Source: Lysinibacillus sp. SGAir0095
GTDB lineage: Bacteria; Bacillota; Bacilli; Bacillales_A; Planococcaceae
Assembly (NCBI RefSeq): GCF_005491425.1
Contig: NZ_CP028083.1
Coordinates: 2,442,001 to 2,506,000, forward strand
Direction of reading: 5' to 3'
Length of the DNA stretch: 64,000 nt
The notes beneath the pieces were generated by a model, which had not been told where the DNA came from, did no database searches, and saw nothing but the letters and a program-made list of their open reading frames with translations. The position numbers and the translations under genes are program-made. This document shows, in pieces, positions 53,661 to 63,289 of the stretch (its first letter is position 1; every line of letters starts with the position of its first letter).

Positions 53661-54911
53661 ATGAAATTCCTTAAGAACCTAACAGTTCAAGTTATTATTG
53701 CAATCATTTTAGGTATTATCGTTGGTGCTATTTGGCCAGAGTTTGGGGCAAGCTTAAAAGTTTTAGCGGATTTATTTATTAAATTAATTAAAATGTTAAT
53801 TACGCCTATTATCTTCTTGACAGTTGCAATTGGAATCGGTGCTATGGGAGATATGAAAAAGGTTGGTAAAATTGGCGGCAAGGCTTTAATTTATTTTGAA
53901 ATTGTATCGACAATTGCACTTGCTATCGGTATTGCTGTTGCCTTACTAGTTAACGCTGGTTCCGGTATTCCTACAGATGCTGCCAATGGTTCAGATGTTT
54001 CTCAGTATACAGAGGCTGCTGCAAACCAAGAGCATGGGATTGGTGCATTCATCGCAAGTATTATTCCATCAAACTTTGTTGGAGCTCTTGCAAACGGCGA
54101 ATTATTACCTACTTTATTTGCTGCTGTATTATTCGGTATGGCTGCTGCTTCACTTGGTGAAAGATCAAAACCGGTTATAACTTTCTTTGAACAAGTTTCA
54201 GAGATTTTCTTTAAAATCGTAGGTATGGTAATGAAGTTCTCTCCAATTGGTGCATTTGGTGCGATGGCTTATACAATCGGTAACTTTGGTCTAAAATCTC
54301 TTGGAAACTTAGGATTATTAATGGCTGCCGTTTATATTACAATGGCATTATTCCTCATTGTAATTTTAGGCTCAATTGCAAAATTCTATGGATTTAATAT
54401 CTTTAAATTTATCGCTTATATTAAGGACGAAATCTTCTTAGTAATTGGTACTTCATCATCAGAATCTGCGCTTCCATCCATGATGCGTAAATTGGAAAGA
54501 TTCGGATGCTCTAAGCAAGTTGTTGGTCTGGTTGTTCCAACTGGATATTCATTCAACCTAGACGGTACAGCAATTTACTTATCTATGGCTGCATTATTCA
54601 TTGCACAAGCTTATGGTGTAGACTTATCTTGGATCCAAATCTTAACTTTACTAGGTATTTTAATGATTACTTCTAAGGGAGCTGCTGGTGTAACTGGCTC
54701 AGGTTTCATCACTTTAGCTGCTACTTTAGCTGCCTTCCCAATGATTCCAGTTGAAGGGATTGCATTATTAATCGGGGTTGACCGTTTCATGTCAGAAGCT
54801 CGTGCTGTAACGAACTTAATTGGTAACGGAGTTGCTACTGTAGTTGTTTCTAAATCTGAAAAAGAATTTGACGAAGCAGTTAACGCAGAGTTACAACAAT
54901 CACGTGCATAA
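53661..54911 (+). CDS. dctP: C4-dicarboxylate:cation symporter DctP
   Basis: A 416-residue DAACS-family transporter taking up succinate, fumarate or malate. Motifs: FIKLIKMLITPIIFLTVAIGIG, the serine-rich hairpin IGTSSSESALPSMM, the substrate/cation motif NLDGTAIY and SKGAAGVTGSGFITLAAT, GVDRFMSEARAVTNLIGN. ATG 53661 follows AAGGAGGATG; 17 upstream codons lack a site. Grouped with dctB, dctS and dctR as in B. subtilis ydbEFGH. Its promoter region carries a 13-base repeat. Confidence 0.94.
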   Translation: MKFLKNLTVQVIIAIILGIIVGAIWPEFGASLKVLADLFIKLIKMLITPIIFLTVAIGIGAMGDMKKVGKIGGKALIYFEIVSTIALAIGIAVALLVNAGSGIPTDAANGSDVSQYTEAAANQEHGIGAFIASIIPSNFVGALANGELLPTLFAAVLFGMAAASLGERSKPVITFFEQVSEIFFKIVGMVMKFSPIGAFGAMAYTIGNFGLKSLGNLGLLMAAVYITMALFLIVILGSIAKFYGFNIFKFIAYIKDEIFLVIGTSSSESALPSMMRKLERFGCSKQVVGLVVPTGYSFNLDGTAIYLSMAALFIAQAYGVDLSWIQILTLLGILMITSKGAAGVTGSGFITLAATLAAFPMIPVEGIALLIGVDRFMSEARAVTNLIGNGVATVVVSKSEKEFDEAVNAELQQSRA

Positions 54912-54935
54912 ATGCAAAAAAATTAGCTTCCTCAG

Positions 54936-54980
54936 ACTGTAGATAAACTCAGAAATTTCGAGTTTGCTACAGTCTTTTTT
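54936..54980 (+). terminator. Terminator of dctP
   Basis: AGACTGTAG and CTACAGTCT with an inner AACTC / GAGTT pair, then TTTTTT. Confidence 0.85.
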
Positions 54981-55047
54981 CATATTATTAATTGTTTGCT
55001 TTACAGCAGCTGTGAGAGCGTTTGACTGTGCGGTTTGCAAGTTTCTA

Positions 55048-55140
55048 GCTTTTTGGGGATTGAGATTGCTTCTCGCTCCCTCGCTAGCTCACTCTTTGCC
55101 TTTTCGGGGTATTGAAATCGCTTTTCGCTTCCCTGATAGC
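55048..55140. repeat. Two imperfect tandem repeats of about 42 bp, GC-rich
   Basis: Unit 1 (55048-55088) and unit 2 (55098-55140) share GGGG, TGA-AT, GCTT-TCGCT, CCCT and TAGC in the same order, with nine bases between them. The 54985-55170 stretch is clearly GC-richer than its surroundings and has no plausible gene. Confidence 0.6.
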
Positions 55141-55194
55141 CTAGTTTAAATCTTTTCAAGACAGTGCGTTCTTTTTTCAAATTATAAGGAAAAG

Positions 55195-55236
55195 AAAAGA
55201 CATCCTATCGACCTAATCTGGTCAATTGGATGTCTC
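55195..55236 (-). terminator. Terminator of the 67-residue membrane protein gene
   Basis: GACATCCAATTGACC / GGTCGATAGGATGTC stem and TTTTCTTTTCC on the minus strand. Confidence 0.85.
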
Positions 55237-55238
55237 AG

Positions 55239-55442
55239 TTATTTCTTACATTCATATTCAAAGGAAGTGGTAACTATAAAGCCACTTTTTTCTACGATGG
55301 GGTTGCCGCCTTCTTTTTCGCAGGCTTGTACTAACTTTTCAATTTTGCTCTCCAAGAAATACGAGGTTATCCCTGCAAACACAATCCCGATTATTATCAT
55401 GATGGCCCCAATGATTACCCATCCACGTCCACTATTCCCCAT
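55239..55442 (-). CDS. Small single-span or hairpin membrane protein
   Basis: A 67-residue protein: a short polar start MGNSGRGW, one hydrophobic segment (residues 9-31), then a polar part with two Cys (VQACEKEGG and YECKK) that could form a disulfide outside the cell. ATG follows AGGAAG. A strong dedicated terminator supports it as a real gene. It lies 31 bases after yqfO, so it may be cotranscribed with it. Function unknown. Confidence 0.7.
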   Translation of the reverse strand: MGNSGRGWVIIGAIMIIIGIVFAGITSYFLESKIEKLVQACEKEGGNPIVEKSGFIVTTSFEYECKK

Positions 55443-55473
55443 ATCTTACTTCCTACTCCCCGAAATAAAGTAC

Positions 55474-56595
55474 TTAGATAAAAATGAAAGGTTCAGTATT
55501 TAATTCTGATTGAATAAATTCAACAGAAAGCTTTGCTTCCATACATAATTTATCCATTTTTTCCGCCACACCCTTAATCATCACCTTTTCTACGTGATGA
55601 CCAGGATCTACAATGTTTAACCCAAGACTTTGCGCGTCTTGAGCAATGTGAAAACCGATATCCCCTGTGACGAATACATCTGCACCTGAACGTTTCGCAG
55701 TATGAATGTACTTGTTCCCATCTCCACCTACAATCGCTACTTTAGAAACAATCGAGTTGGTATCTCCTACAACACGTACTCTAGGGACATTTAATTGAGT
55801 TTTAACATACTCTGCAAATCTCTCTAATGTCATAGGCTCTTTTAACGTTCCAACACGTCCTAGGCCCATTACGTTTGTTTCAACGGCTAATGTATATAAA
55901 TCATACGCCGGTTCCTCATATGGATGAGCATTTAACATCGCTTTAAGCACTTGATTTTTAATTGATTGTGTGAAAACAACTTCAATTTTCTCTTCATCCG
56001 TTTTTTCCATTTCACCAATGTCTCCAATAAATGGCTCTGCACCCTCTAAGGCTCTAAAACGTCCTTGCCCATTCGTCGAGAAACTGCAACTGTCATAGTT
56101 CCCTATACTTCCCGCACCAGCCTTACCTAGTGCAAGACGCACTTTTTCGGCATAGTCATCCGGTACAAATACAGCGAGCTTCATAAGATTTTCATGATAG
56201 GTTTTTTCAAGGATTTGGCGATTTTCAAGCTGTAAAGCATCTGACAATAAATCATTTACGCCATCTTCTGCAACATCTAGATTTGTATGGGCAGCATAGA
56301 CTGCAATGTCATTTTTAATTAATTTTTCAAATAGCTTTCCAGCTGGTGTATCTGTTCTTATATTAGATAGTTTTCTAAAAATCGGTGGGTGGTGAGCAAT
56401 AATTAATTGACACCCTTTTGCAATTGCCTCATCAGCGATTTGTTCATTCACATCAAGTGTGACTAGTACTTTTGCAACTTCTTTATTTAATGTTCCAATT
56501 GCTAATCCAATAGGATCATTTTCCATACAAGCTAACTTTTTTGGTGACCAGCTTTCAAAAAGATGGATAATTTCATGCCCATTAGCTTTCTTCAT
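55474..56595 (-). CDS. yqfO: Nif3-like dinuclear metal protein YqfO
   Basis: A 373-residue NIF3/YqfO protein, two Nif3 lobes with an inserted CutA1-like domain in the middle (about 130-235), the long Gram-positive form. Metal ligands: IIAHHPPIF, AAHTNLDVAEDG, VTGDIGFHIAQDA and DPGHHVEK. Often annotated GTP cyclohydrolase 1 type 2, but the true activity is unsettled. Start codon overlaps trmK by 14 bases with GAGGAGG upstream, so the two are coupled, as in B. subtilis yqfN-yqfO. Confidence 0.92.
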   Translation of the reverse strand: MKKANGHEIIHLFESWSPKKLACMENDPIGLAIGTLNKEVAKVLVTLDVNEQIADEAIAKGCQLIIAHHPPIFRKLSNIRTDTPAGKLFEKLIKNDIAVYAAHTNLDVAEDGVNDLLSDALQLENRQILEKTYHENLMKLAVFVPDDYAEKVRLALGKAGAGSIGNYDSCSFSTNGQGRFRALEGAEPFIGDIGEMEKTDEEKIEVVFTQSIKNQVLKAMLNAHPYEEPAYDLYTLAVETNVMGLGRVGTLKEPMTLERFAEYVKTQLNVPRVRVVGDTNSIVSKVAIVGGDGNKYIHTAKRSGADVFVTGDIGFHIAQDAQSLGLNIVDPGHHVEKVMIKGVAEKMDKLCMEAKLSVEFIQSELNTEPFIFI

Positions 56596-57289
56596 TATTT
56601 AAAGCCTCCTCAACAAGCTTTATTAAACGTATTACTTCTTCCCGTTTCTTGGCAATATCCGTTGTATCGTCTGCACGTTCAATGGAAGTTAGAATTCGTT
56701 TCCAATTGTCGATTTCTTTAGTCCATTTTTCAATAAACACATTTGTTTTATTGGCCATTAATTGTTTGCCTAATAAAATCTCTTGTTCTGAAAGTTCCAT
56801 TTCGCCACGCTGTAACACGAGGACTTCATAAATTTTTTCGTCTTCTTTTAAGATAACTTCATCTAAGACAGCCCAATGATTTCGAATCGCCCATTCTCTA
56901 ATTACCTTTGCATGTATGTTTGGTTGTAAAATGAGTCGAGTAACAGATTTTAAAGATTCTTTATCGTTTTCTAAGATGGAGACAATTAATGGACCTCCCA
57001 TTCCTGCAATAGTGATTGTATCTACTCCATCACTTTCTTCAACTGCTTTTAATCCATCAGCAAGACGAACAGTAATATTCTTCTCTAAGCCTTCTAATTT
57101 AACCTGTCTGAGTGCAGATTCAAAGGGACCCTTTACTACCTCGCCTGCAATCGCTTTGGTTACGATTCCATTATGTACTAGATAGCATGGTAGGTACGCA
57201 TGGTCACTCCCTATATCTGCAACAACTGCACCTGTAGGAACAAAGGATGCTACTGTTTCTAACCGTTTTGATAATTTTTGTGCGTTCAT
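56582..57289 (-). CDS. trmK: tRNA (adenine(22)-N1)-methyltransferase
   Basis: A 235-residue Rossmann-fold methyltransferase that makes m1A22 in tRNA. SAM-binding motif VVADIGSDHAYLPCYLV, then ITIAGMGGPLIVSIL (the Asn/Asp-Pro-type catalytic region reads AGMGG), LILQPNIHAKVIREW and a C-terminal coiled coil (residues 165-230). Matches B. subtilis TrmK (YqfN). Gene pair with yqfO. Confidence 0.92.
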   Translation of the reverse strand: MNAQKLSKRLETVASFVPTGAVVADIGSDHAYLPCYLVHNGIVTKAIAGEVVKGPFESALRQVKLEGLEKNITVRLADGLKAVEESDGVDTITIAGMGGPLIVSILENDKESLKSVTRLILQPNIHAKVIREWAIRNHWAVLDEVILKEDEKIYEVLVLQRGEMELSEQEILLGKQLMANKTNVFIEKWTKEIDNWKRILTSIERADDTTDIAKKREEVIRLIKLVEEALNNEES

Positions 57290-57393
57290 GTAAGTAAACC
57301 GCCTTTTTCTATTGTCTATGTATATTATATATAAAATTAAATAGCTTGTCCTTAAAGGGTATTTAAGTACCCAAATCTACAGACAAAAGATAA

Positions 57394-57430
57394 AAGGGCT
57401 ACCTTATAAGAATTCTTATAAGGTAGCCTC
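57394..57430 (-). terminator. Terminator of cccA
   Basis: Palindrome GGCTACCTTATAAG / CTTATAAGGTAGCC with a four-base loop, then CTTTTATCTTTT on the minus strand. Confidence 0.82.
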
Positions 57431-57442
57431 TAATTTTCATTA

Positions 57443-57811
57443 TTATTCTAATGAAGAAATGTATTCAGCAATTGCTTCTGCCTCTGCTCCAGTTTTTAAA
57501 CCAGGAGTCATTGGTGAACCTTCAATACCGTTTGCTAAAACGTCAACGATATGCTCAGCATCTAAACCAGCAATTTTAGGACCCATACCACCAGTTAAGT
57601 CACCACCGTGACAACCGATACATGTGCTTACTAATTCTTCACCGCCAGCACCTTCAGTAGCTGTAGCTCCTTCTTCAGTAGCTGCGCCTTCTTCACCATG
57701 TTCTGCAGCGATTTCTTCTTTATTTCCTGCTCCTTCTAATGACATAAAGAAAATAAGTCCAATACCGAATGCCATGATTAGAATATAAGGAATAATAGGA
57801 TTGTTTTTCAT
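57443..57811 (-). CDS. cccA: Membrane-anchored cytochrome c550
   Basis: A 122-residue protein: one N-terminal membrane anchor (8-27), a Glu/Ala/Thr/Gly-rich hinge (30-56), then a small class I cytochrome c domain. Haem attaches at CIGCH, with the axial Met in GSPMTPG. It carries electrons on the outer face of the membrane in respiration. Matches B. subtilis CccA in place and size. ATG after AAAGGGAGG. Confidence 0.93.
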   Translation of the reverse strand: MKNNPIIPYILIMAFGIGLIFFMSLEGAGNKEEIAAEHGEEGAATEEGATATEGAGGEELVSTCIGCHGGDLTGGMGPKIAGLDAEHIVDVLANGIEGSPMTPGLKTGAEAEAIAEYISSLE

Positions 57812-57961
57812 TAGGATACCCTCCCTTTGGATTTAATTTTTCTACATCTATTAATATAGAATCTAGTCAACATTAATTATTGTACTGCATTATTCGAAAA
57901 ACGAAAAGACCTAAACGCCAACTTTTACTATGGATGACACAAATTCGACAATTATAAGTTA

Positions 57962-58340
57962 TTACTGCAAGAAGAGTTTTGCGATGATAACCTTTTGTAC
58001 TTCAAACATTTCCTCGCCGATTTCTAATAATTTCGCATCTCTTAAATATCTTTCCACTTCATACTCTTTCATATACCCATTACCACCATGAATTTGGATT
58101 GCTTATTCAGCAATCTCAAAGAAAAGCGCTTTTAGTAGAAGAATATGTCCTACAATCACGAAACTCAGCAACTCTAGTTTGCCCTATGGAATTCTTTTCG
58201 AATCGGCAATCCCATGATACCCATTTCTGAAAGCTGTTTAAACACTTCTCGGAAATGTTTTGTGACAATTCCTTTCTATTGTTCAGGAGCTACAATCTCA
58301 TCTTCAAATTATTTATCATTTCAACTGTATGGTAAAATCA
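57962..58340 (-). pseudogene. Decayed acyl-CoA dehydrogenase gene
   Basis: Reading the minus strand, 58308-58210 gives FEDEIVAPEQ, a stop, then KGIVTKHFREVFKQLSEMGI and MGLPIRKEF, the N-terminal pattern of acyl-CoA dehydrogenases. From about 58112 to 57962 it gives EIAE, a stop, AIQIHGGNGYMKEYEVERY then LRDAKLLEIGEEMFEVQ and IAKLFLQ, their C-terminal pattern. Two in-frame stops, a frameshift near the start and the loss of about 250 middle residues show that it is dead. It occupies most of the 57812-58399 gap. Confidence 0.85.
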
Positions 58341-58372
58341 ATTGATCCTTGAAGCTGATCTTCATTTTCCTA

Positions 58373-58396
58373 AAAAAATATCTCATTATTGAGATA
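58373..58396 (-). terminator. Terminator of the 186-residue membrane protein gene
   Basis: TATCTCA / TGAGATA stem with a short loop and seven T on the minus strand. Confidence 0.8.
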
Positions 58397-58399
58397 CTC

Positions 58400-58960
58400 T
58401 TACAGATAGACCAGTTGATATCCAATTAAAACGACTATACCTAGTGCGCCTGATATTGTAAAATACATTAATTTAAATTTAAAGCCAGTATATAACCACA
58501 ATAAACAATTGATGATTAGTAAAGCATATAAGACAATTCGATTTTCAGGAAAGTACGTAAGACTTATTTTCACAGATAAACCAAAAAGCAGTAAAGCAGA
58601 TGCTATTTGTAATATTGGTGCTATCACATCATTTTTCTTAGCAAATCGATAAGCTAATACAATTAAGAAAATAGCGGTTATTCCAACCATAGCTGAAACT
58701 AGCCATACTAATTCAGACATCATGAATAAAGCGATTAATAAGGTAATGGACACTAGTAAAACGAATGTCAATAATAACAATTTATTCCGTTTTTCCTTAG
58801 CCATGACTGACTTTTTATGACCAACTTCTTCCTTATGGTCAATTTCCTTTCCTTCAGAATAAAGAGTCATCAGAAAGTCACAATAATGATCTGGTAATAA
58901 CTTATTTTGTTTCCAAAATAAAATTTCATTCAAAATAATTGTTTTCTTCGAATTAGCCAT
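58400..58960 (-). CDS. Membrane protein of unknown function
   Basis: A 186-residue protein. A polar N-terminal domain (1-58: EILFWKQNKLLPDHYCDFLMTLYSEG, landmark FWKQNKLLPDHYCDFL) precedes five or six membrane segments with Leu/Ile-rich helices. The N-terminal W-xx-N-LLP-x-Y-x-x-FL pattern loosely recalls DUF2157-type proteins; I am not sure. ATG start, weak ribosome site. It lies between the dead acyl-CoA dehydrogenase and sigA, with its own terminator. Confidence 0.65.
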   Translation of the reverse strand: MANSKKTIILNEILFWKQNKLLPDHYCDFLMTLYSEGKEIDHKEEVGHKKSVMAKEKRNKLLLLTFVLLVSITLLIALFMMSELVWLVSAMVGITAIFLIVLAYRFAKKNDVIAPILQIASALLLFGLSVKISLTYFPENRIVLYALLIINCLLWLYTGFKFKLMYFTISGALGIVVLIGYQLVYL

Positions 58961-59047
58961 AACGATTTCTCCAAATTTTGTTGAGTATGTATGTAATTAT
59001 TCTATCTTATTTTGCAGATGGATGACATAGTAAAAAAATCATCAATC

Positions 59048-59073
59048 AAAAAGGCACCCTGAAAAGGATGCCA
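59048..59073 (-). terminator. Terminator of dnaG-sigA
   Basis: GGCATCC / GGGTGCC stem with a six-base loop, then TTTTTGATTG on the minus strand. Confidence 0.82.
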
Positions 59074-59159
59074 GTTTAGAAGCAGGAAAGTTAACAATCA
59101 TTATTAACTAGACCAACTGTATTAATAAACAACTTCGTTTGAAGTTCTAGATGTTAGTT

Positions 59160-60287
59160 TTACTCCAGGAAGTCTTTTAAACGTTTACTTCTAGAAGGAT
59201 GTCGCAGTTTTCTTAATGCTTTTGCCTCGATTTGACGAATACGTTCACGAGTTACGCCGAAAACCTTCCCTACTTCTTCTAAAGTACGTGTACGACCATC
59301 ATCTAAACCAAAACGTAAACGTAAGACATTTTCTTCACGATCTGTTAATGTATCGAGTACATCTTCAAGCTGCTCTTTTAACAATTCGTATGCAGCATGA
59401 TCAGATGGTGATTGAGCTTCATGGTCTTCAATGAAATCACCTAAATGTGAATCATCTTCTTCCCCAATTGGTGTCTCTAAAGAAACAGGCTCTTGCGCAA
59501 TTTTTAAAATTTCGCGTACTTTTTCAGGTGTTAAATCCATCTCTTCTCCAATTTCTTCTGGAGATGGTTCGCGACCAAGATCCTGTAATAATTGTCTTTG
59601 AACACGAATTAATTTGTTGATTGTTTCCACCATATGAACCGGAATACGAATTGTACGTGCTTGGTCTGCAATTGCACGTGTAATTGCCTGACGAATCCAC
59701 CAAGTAGCATATGTTGAAAATTTAAACCCTTTACGGTAATCAAATTTCTCAACTGCTTTAATAAGCCCCATATTCCCCTCTTGAATTAGGTCAAGGAACA
59801 GCATCCCACGACCTACATAGCGTTTTGCAATGGAAACAACTAAACGTAAGTTCGCTTCAGCTAAGCGTTTACGTGCCTCTTCATCACCTTGTTCAATTCT
59901 TTCAGCAAGCTTAATTTCATCTTCAGCGGATAGTAAATCTACACGTCCAATTTCTTTCAAGTACATTCGAACAGGGTCATTAATCTTTACGCCCGGAGGA
60001 ACACTTAAGTCATTTAGATCAAACGCTTCTTCGCTCTCTTCTTGTTTGGCAAGAACTTCTTCTTCAAACTCTTCTTTTCCATCCACTTCAATACCAAAGC
60101 TTTTTTCAATATCTTCTGCAAAATGGAAGATTTCTTCATTTTCTAATTCAAACGGAGTGAGTTTGCTTGAAATTTCTTGCATAGAAATTTCATTGGATTT
60201 TTTTGCTTTTTCTTGTAAAAGTGTTTTCACTTCGTCAATCGTCTGTCCATTGACAACTTCTTTTGATTGTTCTGACTTGTCCGCCAT
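59160..60287 (-). CDS. sigA: Primary RNA polymerase sigma factor SigA (RpoD)
   Basis: A 375-residue housekeeping sigma-70. Region 1.1 is acidic (1-95), region 1.2 has [22 protein letters not shown], region 2 has [33 protein letters not shown] and [17 protein letters not shown], region 3 has HMVETINKL, and region 4 ends with [27 protein letters not shown] 60287 (MADKSEQ) follows AGAAGGAGG. Downstream of dnaG in the macromolecular synthesis operon, as in B. subtilis. Confidence 0.97.
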   Translation of the reverse strand: MADKSEQSKEVVNGQTIDEVKTLLQEKAKKSNEISMQEISSKLTPFELENEEIFHFAEDIEKSFGIEVDGKEEFEEEVLAKQEESEEAFDLNDLSVPPGVKINDPVRMYLKEIGRVDLLSAEDEIKLAERIEQGDEEARKRLAEANLRLVVSIAKRYVGRGMLFLDLIQEGNMGLIKAVEKFDYRKGFKFSTYATWWIRQAITRAIADQARTIRIPVHMVETINKLIRVQRQLLQDLGREPSPEEIGEEMDLTPEKVREILKIAQEPVSLETPIGEEDDSHLGDFIEDHEAQSPSDHAAYELLKEQLEDVLDTLTDREENVLRLRFGLDDGRTRTLEEVGKVFGVTRERIRQIEAKALRKLRHPSRSKRLKDFLE

Positions 60288-60318
60288 AAACCTTCCTCCT
60301 TCTAACAACGCAAATCGG

Positions 60319-62139
60319 CTAAATTGTTGATAATGATTTCCTCAATTGTATGATGTTCATTGCGATTTCCAGTGCACGTTTATGCTCGTGCATTTTCTCC
60401 GCTTCTTGTGACTCATGAAGTAATTTTTTTATCTCCAATTCAATCCGATGTTTTTTTAACTGCCTTAAACAATCTGAGATTTCTGCTTCAGCCTGTTCAG
60501 AATCATGCTCTAGAAGTGCTGCTTCCATTACAATTTTCCTTAACTCAGAATCCTCGAGAATTTCTAAAAACCTTTGGTAATCGGCTGTTCCATGCTCCTC
60601 ATAAAATCCGATTAATCGTACGAAAACAGCACTGTATTCATCTCGTACAAAAGGCTCGGATTGGTCGCTTCTTAATATCCTATCTACAACCTCATCATTG
60701 GTAAGCATATGCGATAAAAGCAATCGTTCTGCTCGTTCAGTTGCAGTTAAAGGTTTTTTTGTCTGTAATTCAATTTTCTTCGTTTGCTTTATGTTGTCTG
60801 CTCGGTTAAAATTTTTAGCATTATTAGCATCTAATTTTCTATACTGAGCATATATTGCTTCCTCAGAAATATTTGTTTCACTTGCAATCTGTTTTATATA
60901 AAGGTCTCTCTCAATAGGCGAAGATCGACCTACAAGTTGTTCAAGTACTTCCTGGGTATATTGCAACACGTCATTCTCAAATTGAAAGTTTTTATTTCGC
61001 CTTGCATGCATCATCATAAAAGCAATGTATGCATGTGGCTTTTCTAAAATTTGCTGTACAAAGGAATCCGGACCATATTTTTTTATATAATCATCTGGAT
61101 CTAGTTTCTCAGGTAATACAGCTATCTCAACTTTCAAATTTTCGGCATATAACATTTCAGAAGCCCGCTTGGCAGCTTCCCAACCAGCATTATCACCGTC
61201 ATAACATACTATTATTTGTTCACTTAAGCGCTTTAGCTTTGTGATGTGCTGTGGCGTCAGGGAAGTCCCCATTGTTGCAACTGCGTTATATACACCGGCT
61301 TGATTTGCTGCAAGTACATCCATAAAACCTTCCATCAAAATTACTTGACGCTTTTTTCTGATTACGGTTCTTGCCTTATCCAGATTGAAAAGTATTTGAC
61401 TTTTGTGAAATATTGGTGATTCTGGACTATTTAAGTACTTTGCCTCATCTATTGAGTCAATGATTCGTCCTGAAAATGCAATTACTTTCCCATTTTCGTC
61501 CCGAATTGGAAACATGACTCTTCCTCGAAAACGATCAAAATAAGTATGGTCATTTTCACGCTTTATGATGAGTCCGCACTCAGCCATTTCTTCTAAATCA
61601 AACCCTTTTCTTTTTAGCAAAACTGACAGGGTGTCCCATCCTGGTAAAGACCATCCTATACCATTCGTTTCGATATGTTCCTTTGTAAATCCTCTTTTTA
61701 GCAAGTAATTTAATGCCTGTTCCCCTTCTTCTGTATTCATTAATACATGATGAAAAAAATCAGCAGTAAATTCATGCGCCTCAAGCATATTTTCTTCTTT
61801 CTTTGAATAGGCATGAGTTTCTTTGGATAGACTGTTGCTTTGGATATCTAAATTGATTCCAACGCGGCTTCCAAGTTTGACTACAGCATCTGGAAATGTA
61901 ATATTTTCAATATCCATTACAAAAGTAATAGCATTTCCTCCTGCGCCACACCCAAAACAATGAAAAATTTGCTTATCTTGAGACACTGAAAATGAGGGTG
62001 TATTTTCACCGTGAAATGGACATAATCCAAACCAGTTACGTCCTCTTTTTGTCAGTTGCATATAATCACTTATGACATCGACTATATCGGATTGGGAACG
62101 TATTTGTTCTATCATCTCTTCAGGTATTTTTCCGGTCAT
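60319..62139 (-). CDS. dnaG: DNA primase
   Basis: A 606-residue primase that makes RNA primers at the replication fork. The N-terminal zinc-binding domain has [14 protein letters not shown] and [10 protein letters not shown]. The TOPRIM core carries [17 protein letters not shown] (catalytic Glu) and [16 protein letters not shown] (Asp pair). The C-terminal helicase-binding domain is about 460-606. ATG 62139 is preceded by GGTGAT; ATG 62172 is possible but has no ribosome site. First gene before sigA, 31 bases apart. Confidence 0.95.
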   Translation of the reverse strand: MTGKIPEEMIEQIRSQSDIVDVISDYMQLTKRGRNWFGLCPFHGENTPSFSVSQDKQIFHCFGCGAGGNAITFVMDIENITFPDAVVKLGSRVGINLDIQSNSLSKETHAYSKKEENMLEAHEFTADFFHHVLMNTEEGEQALNYLLKRGFTKEHIETNGIGWSLPGWDTLSVLLKRKGFDLEEMAECGLIIKRENDHTYFDRFRGRVMFPIRDENGKVIAFSGRIIDSIDEAKYLNSPESPIFHKSQILFNLDKARTVIRKKRQVILMEGFMDVLAANQAGVYNAVATMGTSLTPQHITKLKRLSEQIIVCYDGDNAGWEAAKRASEMLYAENLKVEIAVLPEKLDPDDYIKKYGPDSFVQQILEKPHAYIAFMMMHARRNKNFQFENDVLQYTQEVLEQLVGRSSPIERDLYIKQIASETNISEEAIYAQYRKLDANNAKNFNRADNIKQTKKIELQTKKPLTATERAERLLLSHMLTNDEVVDRILRSDQSEPFVRDEYSAVFVRLIGFYEEHGTADYQRFLEILEDSELRKIVMEAALLEHDSEQAEAEISDCLRQLKKHRIELEIKKLLHESQEAEKMHEHKRALEIAMNIIQLRKSLSTI

Positions 62140-62411
62140 ATAATCACCAACTTCAGTTGCTAAGTAACACAATTCGAGATAAATTAAAAAAATCCTCTAT
62201 TTTCCGACAAAAAAATAGTGTTTTTGCTCTAAGATTTCTCTTATTAATATTTTTACCACAATTTTCTCATTATAAAACAAATAGATGAAAATTTCCACTT
62301 TTTTATTGAAAAAAATGCATTTTTTATCCATTCCAGGGTTTAACCCTTCATAATTACGATGATTTTTCACAAAAAATTAATTGACTTCTAATATGTATTC
62401 TGAGCATCCGC
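62140..62411. other. AT-rich intergenic region upstream of dnaG
   Basis: No open frame with a ribosome site. Several A/T runs and a possible promoter region for dnaG-sigA, but no single promoter is clear enough to call. Confidence 0.5.
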
Positions 62412-62455
62412 GAAAAAAAACCACCTCTTCAATTTTTTTTGAAGAGATAGCCATT
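62412..62455 (-). terminator. Terminator of ccpN-ppsR
   Basis: CTATCTCTTCAA / TTGAAGAGGTGG stem and TTTTTTTT on the minus strand. Confidence 0.85.
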
Positions 62456-62462
62456 AAATATT

Positions 62463-63278
62463 TCAGTTCTTATTTTGTTCAATTTTTTCAATGATAACAT
62501 TTGCCGTTTCTTCTACAGCTTTATTGGTTACATCAATAACTGAACATCCGATTCTTTCAACCACTTTATTGAAATGTTCGATTTCCTGCTCGATTCTAGA
62601 TGGTTTAGCATAAATTGCATCATCATTCAAACCTAATGCAATAAGTCGTTCCTTACGAATAACATTTAATTTATCCGTAGATATTACTAGACCAAAGCAT
62701 TTTTTTGGATCAACCAAGTATAATTCCTCAGGTGGATTAATCTCGGGAACTAACGGTACATTAGCTACTTTATAACGTTTATGGGCTAGATACTGAGAAA
62801 GTGGGGTTTTTGAAGTTCGAGATACACCTACTAAGACCACATCCGCTAACAATAACCCTCTAGGATCCCGACCATCATCATATTTGACTGCGAATTCTAC
62901 AGCCTCGATTTTCTTGAAATAATCAGCATCTAATTTATGAACAAGCCCTGGTTCTTCTCTTGGCTGCTCACCAATTTTTTCTTCAAATATACGGATAATC
63001 GGACCTAATAAATCAATCCATTGGACAGCTTCGCGACTACAACTATCCATCATATAGTTTCTCATTTTTTCTTCAACTAACGTAAAGACAATAATTGCAT
63101 CTTGTTCTTTTGCAATTTCAACAATTTTTTCAATATGATCATTATTTTCAATATTAGGAAACTTACGAATTACAGTATTATCAAAGTTTGGGCGGAATTG
63201 AGAAACTGCTGCTTTAACAACCTGTTCACCTGTTTCCCCTACTGAATCAGATACAACGAATACTTTTAAATTTTTCAA
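62463..63278 (-). CDS. ppsR: Pyruvate, phosphate dikinase regulatory protein (PpsR/YqfL)
   Basis: A 271-residue kinase/phosphotransferase of the DUF299 family that switches PEP-forming enzymes on and off. It starts VFVVSDSVGETGEQVVKAA, has the P-loop GVSRTSKTPLSQYLA near residue 150 and NVPLVPEINPPEEL next to it. Full length. In B. subtilis, YqfL is made with CcpN and modulates its activity on gluconeogenic genes. It starts 11 bases after ccpN with an AAGGAG site. Confidence 0.93.
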   Translation of the reverse strand: MKNLKVFVVSDSVGETGEQVVKAAVSQFRPNFDNTVIRKFPNIENNDHIEKIVEIAKEQDAIIVFTLVEEKMRNYMMDSCSREAVQWIDLLGPIIRIFEEKIGEQPREEPGLVHKLDADYFKKIEAVEFAVKYDDGRDPRGLLLADVVLVGVSRTSKTPLSQYLAHKRYKVANVPLVPEINPPEELYLVDPKKCFGLVISTDKLNVIRKERLIALGLNDDAIYAKPSRIEQEIEHFNKVVERIGCSVIDVTNKAVEETANVIIEKIEQNKN

Positions 63279-63289
63279 AATAGCACTCC

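Noticed and set aside
52327-54911. A TRAP dicarboxylate importer
   Set aside because: The binding protein has no DctQ or DctM genes; the transporter present is a DAACS symporter.
54964-55149. Plus-strand open frame of 61 codons in the GC-rich tract
   Set aside because: No ribosome site, begins inside the dctP terminator and is better explained by the tandem repeats.
59830-60330. Plus-strand open frame of 166 codons opposite sigA
   Set aside because: Ser-rich shadow frame lying antisense to sigA, without a start signal.
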